Source: Phycisphaerales bacterium
Lineage (GTDB): Bacteria; Planctomycetota; Phycisphaerae; Sedimentisphaerales; Anaerobacaceae
Assembly: GCA_003170415.1 (NCBI GenBank)
Contig: PMZJ01000023.1
Location: forward strand, 42,561 to 106,560
DNA: 64,000 bases
Direction of reading: 5' to 3'
Positions 1 through 10,477 of this stretch are shown here, piece by piece (position 1 is the first letter of the stretch; the number at the start of each line of letters is the position of its first letter). The notes beneath the pieces are model-generated. The model saw nothing but the letters and a program-made list of their open reading frames with translations, was not told the DNA's origin and searched no databases. The translations under genes and the position numbers were made by a program.

Positions 1-148
1 TTCTGAAGCTCTCGCTGGTTTTTTCGTAGGTGGTGAAGCGTTTGTTGCACGCCAGGCACTGGCGTCTGCGCCGGATGATTCGCCCGCCGTCGCTGGAGCG
101 AGAGTCGATTACTTTATCCTGCTCTTCTTTGCAGAAGGGACATCTCAC
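1..148 (-). CDS. nrdR: Transcriptional repressor NrdR, N-terminal part (runs off the window)
   Basis: NrdR is the zinc-ribbon/ATP-cone repressor of ribonucleotide reductase genes. The 49 visible residues carry the family signature: CPFC near the start, then DKVIDSR, an RRRRQC run, LAC and RFTTYE, so all four zinc-ribbon cysteines are present. The ATP-cone lies outside the window. The start must be the GTG at 148 because a TAG stands in frame two codons upstream. It is divergent from the oxidoreductase at 429. Confidence 0.9.
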   Translation of the reverse strand, partial: MRCPFCKEEQDKVIDSRSSDGGRIIRRRRQCLACNKRFTTYEKTSESFR

Positions 149-285
149 GGTCTAATCCCGCCTCGCTTTCAAAAAAACGGTTCTCAAGTCGCCATACACG
201 GTCACAAGCAGCATCTGCATTGTAAAAGCTCTGCGCTGAATGTGTCAAAGAAAATCCGCGCAGAATCACATTAACTTTCGGCGGG

Positions 286-344
286 CCCCGTTAGAAAAAA
301 TCGTGATACAGAAGTTTCCAATAAATCGCGGATTTCTAACGGGG
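286..344. repeat. Inverted repeat with 12-bp perfect arms (CCCCGTTAGAAA)
   Basis: Arms at 286-297 and 333-344 are perfect complements around a 35-base spacer. It fills much of the 280-base gap between nrdR and the next gene and ends 17 bases before a TTGACA box. A related structure lies at 2057-2122. There is no T-run, so a terminator is unlikely. No coding potential was seen elsewhere in 149-428. Confidence 0.6.
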
Positions 345-361
345 CGGGTCTGATTTTACTT

Positions 362-389
362 TTGACAAGCCCGGTCAATCGATTAGCAT
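362..389 (+). promoter_or_regulatory. Sigma70-type promoter of the Gfo/Idh/MocA gene
   Basis: TTGACA at 362-367 and TAGCAT at 384-389 with a 16-base spacer, about 40 bases ahead of the start codon at 429. Confidence 0.5.
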
Positions 390-428
390 AAGTGCTGTAT
401 TACAAAACCTGATTTAAGGAGCAGTCAG

Positions 429-2027
<1,599 letters not shown>

Positions 2028-2056
2028 TACTTTTTTTATTGCGATTCGGCGGATAA

Positions 2057-2122
2057 ATCCCGTGAGATATTAACCTTGCCCGCAACCAGCCGGTAATACG
2101 ATGTAATTTTATCTCACGGGAT
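2057..2122. repeat. Inverted repeat with 13-bp perfect arms (ATCCCGTGAGATA)
   Basis: Arms at 2057-2069 and 2110-2122 around a 40-base spacer, just after the oxidoreductase stop and 6 bases before the dnaB promoter. The arm resembles that of the 286-344 repeat (shared CCCGT-AGA core), suggesting one repeat family. Confidence 0.6.
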
Positions 2123-2128
2123 AAACGT

Positions 2129-2157
2129 TTGACAGTTAGGGTCTGGCAATCTACAAT
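2129..2157 (+). promoter_or_regulatory. Sigma70-type promoter of dnaB
   Basis: TTGACA at 2129-2134 and TACAAT at 2152-2157 with a 17-base spacer; predicted transcript start about 50 bases before dnaB. Confidence 0.65.
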
Positions 2158-2213
2158 TCCTATCTTGGCAGCGGAAGCACTCTGTGCGGAATTTTTATAT
2201 CAACGGGATGTAA

Positions 2214-3728
2214 ATGGCGGACACGATAAGGGAAAATACGGGAAAACCGGAAGCCGGAAGACAGAAGACGGAAAACGGAAAACGGAAAAATAAGTACGAA
2301 CGTCTGTCTCCCGTCGCCAGTCCTCTGTCTGCTGATAGTTTGATTAGCAAGATAATGCCTGAGTCGCTTGCCGCCGAGGCGGCGGTCCTCGGTTCGATGA
2401 TTATTGACCCGGCCTGCATAGGCCAGGTAGTTGAGATGCTTGGCCGGGATTCCTTTTACCGGGTTGAGCACCAGTTGATTTACGACGCGGTAATTGCCCT
2501 TTACGAAAAAAACAGGGGTGATGGTATCGACGGCGTTCTGCTGCGTAATGAGCTTGAAGGCCGCAAACACTTAGAACAGGTTGGCGGCGTGGAATACTTA
2601 GGCAAGCTTGCCAACTCAGTTCCCAGTTCCGCCAACGTCGCCTATTACGCGGGAATCATAAAAGACAAGCAACTGCTTCGTGAGCTTATACAAACCGCTA
2701 CTGAGATTCTAAACGACGCCTACGACCCCACAGGGGAGTCCCTTGCGAAACTCGATGAGGCCGAGCAGCGAATCTTCGCGATTACCGATAAGCGGACCGC
2801 CGGGCAGGCGATAAATATAAAAGACCTCGTTACGCACGCATACGAGCTTATCGAGAAACGTGACGGGAAACACATCACGGGACTGGCTACCGGCTTTATG
2901 GCGCTCGACCAGATGACCTGCGGGCTGCAAAACGGCGAAATGATTATAATCGCCGGCAGACCAAGTATGGGCAAAACAGCCCTTGCGCTCAACATCGCGG
3001 AAAATATCGGTGTTGTTGAGAAGACGCCCGTTGCCATTTTCTCATTGGAAATGGGCCAGCAACAGTTGGCCGAGCGGTTCCTGTGCAGCGTGAGCCAGGT
3101 TGAGAGCCAGCTTGTGCGAAAGGGAATGTTGTCCACGGAACATTATCGCCGGCTCGTCGATGCCTGCGGCATACTTTCAGCAGCCCCCATATTTGTCGAT
3201 GATACCTCGACGCTGACGCCTCTGGAATTACGGGCCAAGGCGAGGCGATTGAAAAGTCAGTATGACATAAAATGCATATTCGTCGATTATCTGCAATTGA
3301 TGCAGCTTGGCAATTCTCGTATCGAATCGCGCCAGCAGGAAATCACGACCATATCCCGCTATCTCAAGGCCCTTGCCCGCGAATTGAATATCCCCGTTGT
3401 GGTGCTTAGTCAGTTGAACCGTTCGCCTGAAGGGCGCGAGGGGCACCTGCCGAAGATGAGCGACCTGCGTGAAAGCGGCAGTATCGAGCAGGACGCGGAC
3501 GTTGTTATACTGCTGCACCGCGAGGATTATTATCACAACGGAGAAAAGGATTACGAGCCGAACAATATCGCCAACGTGATAATCGCCAAGCAGCGAAACG
3601 GTCCGACGGGGACTGCTGACCTTACGTTCCTGGATAAATTCACGCGGTTTGGGAATGCTGCTTCGTTTGTGGATGAGCCATCCACGGCTTTGCAGCAGGA
3701 GCCATCCAGGGAAGAAACGCCGTTTTGA
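2214..3728 (+). CDS. dnaB: Replicative DNA helicase DnaB
   Basis: Hexameric 5'-3' helicase that unwinds the replication fork. The conserved protein starts around residue 48 (PESLAAEAAVLGSMI, the DnaB N-terminal domain). The RecA-like domain carries Walker A AGRPSMGKTALA near 247, the conserved FSLEMG, Walker B CIFVDYLQLM near 353, and SDLRESGSIEQDAD. The first ~45 residues are low-complexity and are encoded by a purine-rich tandem GGAAnAC tract (about 2237-2291), so they look like a repeat that became coding. No intein is seen. The start is uncertain within this tail. Confidence 0.95.
   Translation: MADTIRENTGKPEAGRQKTENGKRKNKYERLSPVASPLSADSLISKIMPESLAAEAAVLGSMIIDPACIGQVVEMLGRDSFYRVEHQLIYDAVIALYEKNRGDGIDGVLLRNELEGRKHLEQVGGVEYLGKLANSVPSSANVAYYAGIIKDKQLLRELIQTATEILNDAYDPTGESLAKLDEAEQRIFAITDKRTAGQAINIKDLVTHAYELIEKRDGKHITGLATGFMALDQMTCGLQNGEMIIIAGRPSMGKTALALNIAENIGVVEKTPVAIFSLEMGQQQLAERFLCSVSQVESQLVRKGMLSTEHYRRLVDACGILSAAPIFVDDTSTLTPLELRAKARRLKSQYDIKCIFVDYLQLMQLGNSRIESRQQEITTISRYLKALARELNIPVVVLSQLNRSPEGREGHLPKMSDLRESGSIEQDADVVILLHREDYYHNGEKDYEPNNIANVIIAKQRNGPTGTADLTFLDKFTRFGNAASFVDEPSTALQQEPSREETPF
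2237..2291 (+). repeat. Purine-rich low-complexity tract inside the 5' end of dnaB
   Basis: Repeated GGAAG/ACGGAAA units (three consecutive ACGGAAA-like copies at its end) that encode basic residues roughly 9-27 of DnaB, outside the conserved domain. Confidence 0.5.
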
Positions 3729-3740
3729 TTAGCGAAAAGC

Positions 3741-3846
3741 AAACTACAAAGATCCGAATGGCTTGGCCATCCCTTACGGGAGACGCGAAGTAAAAAGGTA
3801 ACAAGAAAAACTTTGTGTCCTGGTATCTTTGTGGTGAAAGGAAAAA
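3741..3846. repeat. Composite dispersed repeat ahead of bamA
   Basis: Left part ACTACAAAGA...GACGCGAAG and right part CTTTGTGTCC...TTTGTGGTGAAAGG are inverted versions of a CACCACAAAGACACGAAG-like repeat. A 28-base palindrome-rich piece at 3757-3784 sits inside the left arm and recurs in reverse at 8220-8247 with one mismatch. The right end supplies the GAAAGG ribosome site of bamA. Confidence 0.65.
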
Positions 3847-6375
3847 GTGAAAAGAAGTTGGTGTAAGGTTTCGATGTTGGTATGTCTTGCCCTGGTTTGC
3901 GTTCGGCCCGTCTGCGCTGCTGACGCTAATTCTGCTGGTCCGGCAGGGGGGGACTCCAACCAGATAACTTCTGCTGTTCCGGCAGGTGTGGATTCCAACC
4001 AGATAACTTCTGCCGTTTCGGCAGGCATGGATTCCAACCAGATAGCTTCTGCCGTTCCGGCAGGGGGGGACTCCAACCAGATAACTTCTGCTGTTCCGAC
4101 GGGCATGGATTCCAACCAGACAATTTCTGCTGTTCGCGTGGAAGGCAACGTCAGCGTAAAGGTCTCTGAAATCCTCACGAAAGTCCGCACAAGACAGGGT
4201 GACATATTCAATCCGGGCGTCGCAACGGAGGATGTGAAGCGAATAGCCGAAGTCAAAGGCGTCGAATACTGCTATTACAACACAAAAGCGGTTGATGGGG
4301 GTATCGAACTGACATTTGTCGTTGTCGAGAAAAATCTCATAAGGTCGATTGAGTTCGTCGGCAATAAGGCGTTCAAGGGTAAAAAACTGCAGGAAAAGCT
4401 CGGCTTTAAGGTGGGCGACTATCTTGACCCGGTCCTGGCGCGTACCTACGCGACCACTATCCTTGAGTTCTACCGTCAGAGCGGTTTTCCATATACCGAG
4501 ATAACGCTCGATACCGCAAAATTATCCACCGGCAAGCTGGTCTATACCGTCAAGGAAGGCCCGCGGGTAAAAATCGATTCGGTAAAATTCAGCGGCAATA
4601 AATTCCTTAAATCGGGCGAGCTGAAGAAGGCCATCAAGACCTGCACCCGCAATTGGGTATTGTTCCAGAAATACTACAACGAAGAGGAGCTTAACGAGGA
4701 TGTTTCGAAGCTTCAGCGGGTATATCAGAGAAAAGGTTTCCTTAACGCCAAAATCGAGGCCCAGCGGGAGTTCAACGCCGACAAGAGCAAAATCCGCATC
4801 ACCTTTGCTATCGAGGAAGGCACTCCTTATTCGGTTAAAAACACCATTTTTACCGGCAACGAGCAGTACGACAGCAAGAAGCTGTATGAGCAGTTGACGC
4901 TGCTGAACGGCCAGACCTATAACGAGCAAATGGCCGAAACCGATACAAAGCAGCTTACTAAGTTATACAGGGGAACCGGCTTTATTGACACGAAGGTCGA
5001 GCGTGGTATCAAGTTTGTTTCAGACAAGATGGTTGTTATCGAATACACGGTAAAAGAAGGCAACCGTTTTCGCATAGGCCAGATAACAATCACCGGCAAT
5101 GAGCAGACCAAGGACAAGGTTGTTCGACGCGTACTCGACGAGTACGACTTCCAGCCGGGCAAATGGTATAACGGCGATATCGCCCGCGGGGACGGTAAAG
5201 GCGAACTCGAAAAAACCCTCCAGCAGACTCTGCTTACCGAACGCGACGGGGCGACAATTACGCCGTCCGGTTCAACCCCCGGTCAAAAGGACGCCCGGGT
5301 CAGTATCATTGAGGGCAAAACGGGTATGATTATGCTGGGTGCCGGCGTATCCAGCGACAGCGGCGTTATGGGCCAGCTAACCTATGAGCAGAGAAATTTA
5401 GACATTGGCGACGAGCCCAACAGTCTCTCAGATTTCGTCACAGGCAAGGCCTTAAAGGGGGGTGGGCAGACCCTGCGAATCGCCTTGCAGCCAGGTACTG
5501 AATTGAGCACATATTCTGTTAGTTTTACCGAACCCTATCTCAACGACAAACCCGTCAGTTTGGATTTGGCCGGTTCGAGCTGGGAAAGATGGCGCGAATG
5601 CTATAACGAAGACAGATTAAAAGGATTTGTCGGCTTAGGCAAGCGAGAGAAAGACAAGTGGCAGGAGAATATCGGGTTACGCGTTGAAAATGTCGGTATC
5701 AAGGACGTTGACCCTTGTGCGCCAAAAGAAATAAAAGACGTTGCGGGTAATAATTTTCTCACGGGTGTCCGGGTTGGTGTCGGCAGAGACCAGACCGATA
5801 ACAAGTTCAATCCCTCAAACGGTCAGAATTTCGACGTCTCTTATGAGCAAGTTGCCGGCGACTTTACTTTTGGCATTGCCAGCGGCACCTACAGAAGATA
5901 TTTCACCCTTTATGAGGATTTGGCCGAGCGAAAGACCATTCTGGCCACCAAACTTTCGGCGGCGACCGTCGTAGGTGATGCGCCGCCCTTTGAGAAGTTC
6001 TACGCCGGCGGCAGCGGCTCCTATGGTATCCGCGGTTTCCAGTATCGTGGAGTAAGCACAAGGGGCCTCCAGACCGGCCTCCCGGCAGGAGTAACTCCCG
6101 AACGAAGAGACCCCATCGGCAGCGACTGGATATTCCTGGCAAATGCTGAAACTGCCGTTCCGCTCATCGGCGATAATATATCGATGCTGTTTTTTATTGA
6201 CAGCGGTGCCATTGATACCGGCGGTTACCGCGTCGGCGCGGGCACCGGTTTTCAGATAATGATACCGCAGTGGTTCGGGCCTGTTCCTATGCGGTTTGAA
6301 CTTGCAGCGCCCCTGATGAAAAGCGAAGGCGACAGGACGCAGGTCTTTAGTTTCTCCGTGGGAACCTTGTTCTGA
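3847..6375 (+). CDS. bamA: Outer membrane protein assembly factor BamA
   Basis: The Omp85 insertase that folds beta-barrel proteins into the outer membrane. A signal peptide (about residues 1-24, ending VCA) is followed by five 13-residue repeats (residues 29-93), then POTRA domains (about 95-480) and a C-terminal 16-strand barrel ending in phenylalanine (SVGTLF). The barrel has the GSGSYGIRGFQYRG segment, matching the conserved RGF loop-6 motif. The start is GTG with a GAAAGG site. 842 residues is normal to slightly long, owing to the repeats. It heads an envelope block with ompH and lpx genes. Confidence 0.95.
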   Translation: MKRSWCKVSMLVCLALVCVRPVCAADANSAGPAGGDSNQITSAVPAGVDSNQITSAVSAGMDSNQIASAVPAGGDSNQITSAVPTGMDSNQTISAVRVEGNVSVKVSEILTKVRTRQGDIFNPGVATEDVKRIAEVKGVEYCYYNTKAVDGGIELTFVVVEKNLIRSIEFVGNKAFKGKKLQEKLGFKVGDYLDPVLARTYATTILEFYRQSGFPYTEITLDTAKLSTGKLVYTVKEGPRVKIDSVKFSGNKFLKSGELKKAIKTCTRNWVLFQKYYNEEELNEDVSKLQRVYQRKGFLNAKIEAQREFNADKSKIRITFAIEEGTPYSVKNTIFTGNEQYDSKKLYEQLTLLNGQTYNEQMAETDTKQLTKLYRGTGFIDTKVERGIKFVSDKMVVIEYTVKEGNRFRIGQITITGNEQTKDKVVRRVLDEYDFQPGKWYNGDIARGDGKGELEKTLQQTLLTERDGATITPSGSTPGQKDARVSIIEGKTGMIMLGAGVSSDSGVMGQLTYEQRNLDIGDEPNSLSDFVTGKALKGGGQTLRIALQPGTELSTYSVSFTEPYLNDKPVSLDLAGSSWERWRECYNEDRLKGFVGLGKREKDKWQENIGLRVENVGIKDVDPCAPKEIKDVAGNNFLTGVRVGVGRDQTDNKFNPSNGQNFDVSYEQVAGDFTFGIASGTYRRYFTLYEDLAERKTILATKLSAATVVGDAPPFEKFYAGGSGSYGIRGFQYRGVSTRGLQTGLPAGVTPERRDPIGSDWIFLANAETAVPLIGDNISMLFFIDSGAIDTGGYRVGAGTGFQIMIPQWFGPVPMRFELAAPLMKSEGDRTQVFSFSVGTLF
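3931..4125 (+). repeat. Five tandem 39-bp repeats in bamA (13-residue unit)
   Basis: Units begin at 3931, 3970, 4009, 4048 and 4087, each encoding roughly SAVPAGxDSNQIT. They are in frame, between the signal peptide and the first POTRA domain. The near-identity of copies at DNA level suggests recent expansion. Confidence 0.9.
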
Positions 6376-6401
6376 TGTCCAATTTATTGGGGCATGGGGG
6401 T

Positions 6402-6430
6402 TTGCGGAATTCTTAAATCTTTCGTAAAAT
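6402..6430 (+). promoter_or_regulatory. Sigma70-type promoter of the ompH-lpx block
   Basis: TTGCGG at 6402-6407 and TAAAAT at 6425-6430, 17-base spacer, between bamA and ompH. Confidence 0.45.
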
Positions 6431-6532
6431 ACTGCTGCGTATGGATTGATAGTCGGTTATTGGTAATTGATGATTTACCGGTATCGCTTGGAACGTCCGA
6501 ACGGCGCAATAATCAATGAGAAAGGGAAAATT

Positions 6533-7111
6533 ATGAAGCTAAAGTCAATCATTGTTATGGTTCTTGTAATAGTAATGTCAGGTTTTATTATGAACGCCTG
6601 GGCCGCTGATAATAAGTGTCTCAAAATAGGCGTTGTCAGCGTCCGCAAGATATTCCAGGATTGCAAGCGCAACACGAAGTACAGGCAGGAAATGTCGGTC
6701 GAGCGGGATAAGCTCGAAGCGGAACTTGAGAGTTTGTCTAAAGATATAGACGCCAGCAAAAGCAGGTTGAAAATGCTGAAACCGGGCAGCGCGGATTATT
6801 TATCGGATATGAAGGACGTGCTCGAAAAACAGGGGAGTTTGCAGGCCAAGCAGGAATACTTCAAACGCCAGATGGATATGCGCGAGCAGGCCGTCATTGA
6901 GCAGCTTTTCAAAGATGTTATTAATGCCACCGCGGTAGTCGCCAAAGAAAAAGGATTTGACATGGTGTTCGAAAAAAGCGAGCCGGACCTTCCGGCTGCC
7001 AACTCAAATGAGCTTACGCTGACAATAAGTACGTACAAGGTCTTGTATAACGCCGGTTGCGAAGATATTACTGATGCGGTTATGGCGAAAGTTGACGCGA
7101 ATTCAATATAG
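6533..7111 (+). CDS. skp: OmpH/Skp-family periplasmic chaperone
   Basis: Periplasmic holdase that carries unfolded outer-membrane proteins to BamA. Starting at the ATG at 6533 gives a clean signal peptide (MKLKSIIVMV...NAWA) preceded by a GAGAAAGGGA site; an upstream in-frame ATG at 6467 would put a charged extension before it. The mature part begins KIGVVSVRKIF, the usual first strand of the family, followed by about 90 residues of charged coiled coil (the tentacle helices) and a C-terminal strand with GFDMVFEKS. It lies between bamA and lpxD, the classical order. Confidence 0.85.
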   Translation: MKLKSIIVMVLVIVMSGFIMNAWAADNKCLKIGVVSVRKIFQDCKRNTKYRQEMSVERDKLEAELESLSKDIDASKSRLKMLKPGSADYLSDMKDVLEKQGSLQAKQEYFKRQMDMREQAVIEQLFKDVINATAVVAKEKGFDMVFEKSEPDLPAANSNELTLTISTYKVLYNAGCEDITDAVMAKVDANSI

Positions 7112-7135
7112 AAATTACTGCCATAAGAAGGCATT

Positions 7136-8191
7136 ATGGAACTAACGGTCAAAGAACTGGCTAATCGACTTGGGGCAGAGTTAATCGGCGACGGGGCTGA
7201 CGTTATTCGTTCGGTTGGGCCTGTCGGCTACGCGGACCAGGCGACGCTGACTTTTCTGGCGGACGAAAAACATCTCGCTGAGCTGAAAAAATCCTGTTGC
7301 GGTGCCGCGATAGTCAATAAGGCAATCGAGGGGTTTTCGCAACCCCAGTTGCTTGTGAAAAATGTCAATGCAGCCCTGATTGATGCGTTGAAGATTTTTG
7401 CGCCGAAGCTTCGTCCTGCCGTGCCGGGCGTGGACTCGACCGCCAAGGTTGGCGCCGGCGTTAAAATGGGCAAAAACGTGTCGATTGGTGCCTGTGTTGT
7501 TATTGAGGACGGCGTTGAAATCGGGGACGATACGATTATTGCCGCTGGATGCAAAATCGGCCAGAACACGAAAATAGGTCGGGCCACCCGGCTCGACTGC
7601 AACGTCGTTATTTATCACAACTGCACAATCGGAAATAATGTTGTAATTCAGGCCAACACTACAATCGGCTCCGTTGGCTTTGGCTATTCCTTTATCGACG
7701 GCGCTCATCGACTAATCCCGCACAACGGTGTCGTCGTTATCGAGGATTATGTCGAGATAGGCGCCAATAGCTGCGTTGACAGGGCAAAATTCGGTGAGAC
7801 GCGAATCGGCGCCGGGACGAAAATAGACAATCTTGTTCAAATTGCTCATAACGTCATTATCGGCAAGCGCTGCCTGATAGCAGGCCAGGCCGGCGTAGCC
7901 GGCAGTAGCAAGCTCGGCGACGGCGTTTTTCTGGGTGGGCAGGTGGCAGTGTCTGACAATATTGAGATTGGCGACGGTGTTATGGTCGGTGGGCAGGCGG
8001 GCGTGATTAACAACGTCCCGCCCGGCAAACAACTGGCCTGGTCGCCGGCTATTGAACGCAAAGAAGCGTTTCGCGCGTTCGCCAGCATCTTGCGATTGCC
8101 CACAATCATCGAGCAGTTCAAAAAATTATCAGCAAGGGTCGATAAACTTGAAACCACGAAGACACAAAGCCACGAAGAAAAAATAAAGTAA
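7136..8191 (+). CDS. lpxD: UDP-3-O-acylglucosamine N-acyltransferase LpxD
   Basis: Third step of lipid A synthesis: adds a hydroxyacyl chain from ACP to the 2-amino group. The N-terminal uridine-binding domain (1-100) is followed by hexapeptide repeats forming a left-handed beta-helix (about 105-310). The catalytic histidine lies in [13 protein letters not shown], and the C-terminal helix is [15 protein letters not shown]. The last ~13 residues ([12 protein letters not shown]) are encoded by a dispersed ACGAAGACACAAAGCCACGAAG repeat rather than by family sequence. AAGAAGG precedes the ATG. Confidence 0.95.
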   Translation: MELTVKELANRLGAELIGDGADVIRSVGPVGYADQATLTFLADEKHLAELKKSCCGAAIVNKAIEGFSQPQLLVKNVNAALIDALKIFAPKLRPAVPGVDSTAKVGAGVKMGKNVSIGACVVIEDGVEIGDDTIIAAGCKIGQNTKIGRATRLDCNVVIYHNCTIGNNVVIQANTTIGSVGFGYSFIDGAHRLIPHNGVVVIEDYVEIGANSCVDRAKFGETRIGAGTKIDNLVQIAHNVIIGKRCLIAGQAGVAGSSKLGDGVFLGGQVAVSDNIEIGDGVMVGGQAGVINNVPPGKQLAWSPAIERKEAFRAFASILRLPTIIEQFKKLSARVDKLETTKTQSHEEKIK

Positions 8192-8262
8192 AAGAAAAAA
8201 GAAATATTTTTGTCCTGGTGTCTCCCGAAAGGGATGGCCAAGCCATTAGTGGTGAAGACAAA
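8149..8262. repeat. Composite dispersed repeat across the lpxD end and lpxC start
   Basis: Left part (ACCACGAAGACACAAAG...) encodes the LpxD tail; right part (TTTTTGTCCTGGTGTCT...GTGGTGAAG) reaches the lpxC ribosome site. Inserted in the right part at 8220-8247 is the reverse complement of the 28-base piece at 3757-3784 (27 of 28 match). Confidence 0.65.
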
Positions 8263-8264
8263 AA

Positions 8265-9575
8265 ATGAAACTGCAAAAGACGATAGCAACCCCGACATCG
8301 CTTAGCGGCAGGGGCCTGTTTGGCGGCAAAGAAGCGTCGGTGGTTTTTCGCCCTGCTCCGGTCGATACCGGCGTGGTTTTCGTCCGCACCGATTTGGCCG
8401 AGCCGGTCCGCATCAGGGCCATCGCCCTTAATATCGGCGAACGAACCCGCCGAACCACCATAAAGAAAGGTCCCGTCAGCATCGAGACCGTCGAGCATTG
8501 CCTGGCAGCCGTCGCTGCCCTTGAAATAGATAATCTCACTATCGAAATCGACGCACCTGAGCTGCCCGCGGTGGATTGCAGCGCCGGTGAGTTTTTCCGG
8601 GTGTTGAGCCAGGCGGGCCTCGTCGAACAGGAGGCGCCGCGGCACGAATTCACAATCCAGGAACCTATTTTCATCACCTCTGGCGATGCTTCCATATACG
8701 CGCTTCCCTTTTCAGACGATACGCTGAATATCACATACGACCTTGACTACGGCGGACACACCGGAATCGGGAGACAGATTTACAGTTGTCGCCTCACTCC
8801 CGACAGTTTCGAGAAAAACCTCGCCCGCGCAAGAACATTCCTCCTTGAGGTTGAGGCCAGGCAATTTCAGGCGCATGGTATGGGGACACATCTTACGCCA
8901 AGAGATATTCTTGTTATTGACTCCGACGGCCCCATTAAAAACTCCTACAGGTTTCCCGATGAGTGCGTCAGGCATAAAATAGTTGACCTCATAGGTGACC
9001 TTTCGCTGGTCGGCAGGGCAATCAAAGGCAGAATCGTATCCTACAAAAGCGGCCACTCCCTGAACCATCAGCTTGTGCACAAGTTATACGAGGCCGCCGA
9101 ACGACAGGAACGCACCGCCAAATTCGGCACCGACGCCCTGCTCGATATCCGCGCAATCGCCAAGATACTCCCGCACCGCTATCCGTTTTTGCTGGTTGAC
9201 AAGGTAATTGAGCTTGAAAGCGACGGCTTCATAAAAGGCATAAAAAACGTAACCTTCAATGAGCATTTTTTCCAGGGGCATTTTCCCGGCACGCCCATTA
9301 TGCCGGGCGTTCTTATCGTCGAGGCAATGGCCCAGATATCAGGCCTGCTGTTTGCCCAGCGGCTTGAGCACACAGGCAAGCTGGCCTTTCTTCTCAGTAT
9401 GGATGGTGTCAAGCTTCGCAAGGCCGTCGTGCCTGGCGACCAGCTTGTTCTCATATCGGAGGCCGTAAAAAGCCATACGCGAAGCGCCCATTGCAAATGC
9501 AAGGCGATGGTCGGCGACGCGGTTGTCGCCGAATGTGAGCTCAAGTTTATGCTCGTGGATAATGACAAGCTATAG
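8265..9575 (+). CDS. lpxC/fabZ: Bifunctional LpxC deacetylase / FabZ dehydratase
   Basis: Two lipid-related enzymes in one chain. Residues 1-~285 are LpxC, the zinc deacetylase that commits UDP-acyl-GlcNAc to lipid A: VEHCLAA with the first zinc histidine, RHKIVDLIGD with the second histidine and the aspartate, and KSGHSLN with the general-acid histidine. Residues ~290-436 are FabZ, the 3-hydroxyacyl-ACP dehydratase: LPHRYPFLLVD, GHFPGTPIMPGV with the catalytic histidine, and VEAMAQ with the glutamate. The fusion is known in Bacteroidetes and some others. Both active sites look intact. The weak GTGAAG ribosome site lies in the repeat. Confidence 0.95.
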   Translation: MKLQKTIATPTSLSGRGLFGGKEASVVFRPAPVDTGVVFVRTDLAEPVRIRAIALNIGERTRRTTIKKGPVSIETVEHCLAAVAALEIDNLTIEIDAPELPAVDCSAGEFFRVLSQAGLVEQEAPRHEFTIQEPIFITSGDASIYALPFSDDTLNITYDLDYGGHTGIGRQIYSCRLTPDSFEKNLARARTFLLEVEARQFQAHGMGTHLTPRDILVIDSDGPIKNSYRFPDECVRHKIVDLIGDLSLVGRAIKGRIVSYKSGHSLNHQLVHKLYEAAERQERTAKFGTDALLDIRAIAKILPHRYPFLLVDKVIELESDGFIKGIKNVTFNEHFFQGHFPGTPIMPGVLIVEAMAQISGLLFAQRLEHTGKLAFLLSMDGVKLRKAVVPGDQLVLISEAVKSHTRSAHCKCKAMVGDAVVAECELKFMLVDNDKL

Positions 9576-9605
9576 AACATTAAAATCGAAATACAGGATG
9601 CCATA

Positions 9606-10412
9606 ATGAAAAAGGTTCATTCTACCGCGGTTATTGAAGACGGGGCCATTATACAGGACGGCGTCGCAATAGGACCTCACTGCTTTGTCGGCAGCGGCAC
9701 ATCAATCGGCGAAGGGACCATCCTCGAAGCCAATGTCGTCATCGATAAAAACGTCCGTATCGGAAAACGTAATCATCTGTTTCCCAATTGCGTAGTAGGC
9801 GGACAGCCCCAGATACTGAATCTTGGCCCCGACGCCAAAATAGGCGGCCTGGTAATCGGCGACGACAACACAATTCGCGAACAGGTTACTATTCATCCGA
9901 GTATGCACCACGACGCCCTTACTAAAATCGGCAATTCCAATCTGATTATGGTTGGCGTGCATATAGGCCACGATTGTATTCTTGAAGACAAAATCGTTTT
10001 GAGCAACTTCACCCAGCTAAGCGGTCACTGCAAAATCGAAACTGGCGTCTGGCTCTCAGGCGTCGTCCTGCTCCATCAGTTTGTTACTATCGGCAGATGG
10101 TGCTACGCCGCGGGGCTGGCAGGAGTCAACAAGGACGTACCGCCTTTTCTCATTGTCAGCGGCCACTACCCGCCGGAAGTTCGAGGCGTCAATAAACGAG
10201 GCCTCAAACGCGCAGGACTGAATGAAAAACAGCAGAAGGCAATCAATGATGCCTACAAGCATCTCTACCGCGATGACAAAAAGCCATTGCTGCATAAGGC
10301 GAAGGAAATGGCCAAAGAAACCGGTCTCGATGAGAATGTTCGCGATATGGTTGATGCTATTCTAAAAAGCAGCGAACATCGCTACGGCAGGTATCTCGAA
10401 AAATTCAGGTAA
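9606..10412 (+). CDS. lpxA: Acyl-ACP-UDP-GlcNAc O-acyltransferase LpxA
   Basis: First step of lipid A synthesis. Hexapeptide repeats fill residues 1-180, followed by the helical C-terminal domain. The catalytic histidine is in VGVHIGHDC, and LSGVVLLHQFVTIG and GVNKRGLKRAG match the family. The segment REQVTIHPSMHHDAL differs from the common TIHRGT motif. 268 residues is normal. It follows lpxC/fabZ by 30 bases with the same orientation. No lpxB or lpxK is in the window. Confidence 0.93.
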   Translation: MKKVHSTAVIEDGAIIQDGVAIGPHCFVGSGTSIGEGTILEANVVIDKNVRIGKRNHLFPNCVVGGQPQILNLGPDAKIGGLVIGDDNTIREQVTIHPSMHHDALTKIGNSNLIMVGVHIGHDCILEDKIVLSNFTQLSGHCKIETGVWLSGVVLLHQFVTIGRWCYAAGLAGVNKDVPPFLIVSGHYPPEVRGVNKRGLKRAGLNEKQQKAINDAYKHLYRDDKKPLLHKAKEMAKETGLDENVRDMVDAILKSSEHRYGRYLEKFR

Positions 10413-10477
10413 CGAGCGAAGAATGGGTCAGGAGTATTTTTTCATAGCATACTCGCCCGGCCATTAAAAGGATTGAT

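Noticed and set aside
286..344. Inverted repeat as a rho-independent terminator
   Set aside because: The 35-base spacer and lack of a T-run do not fit, and no gene ends just before it.
3931..4125. Regular 39-bp repeats that might suggest a CRISPR array
   Set aside because: The repeats are directly abutting, without spacers, and translate in frame within BamA.
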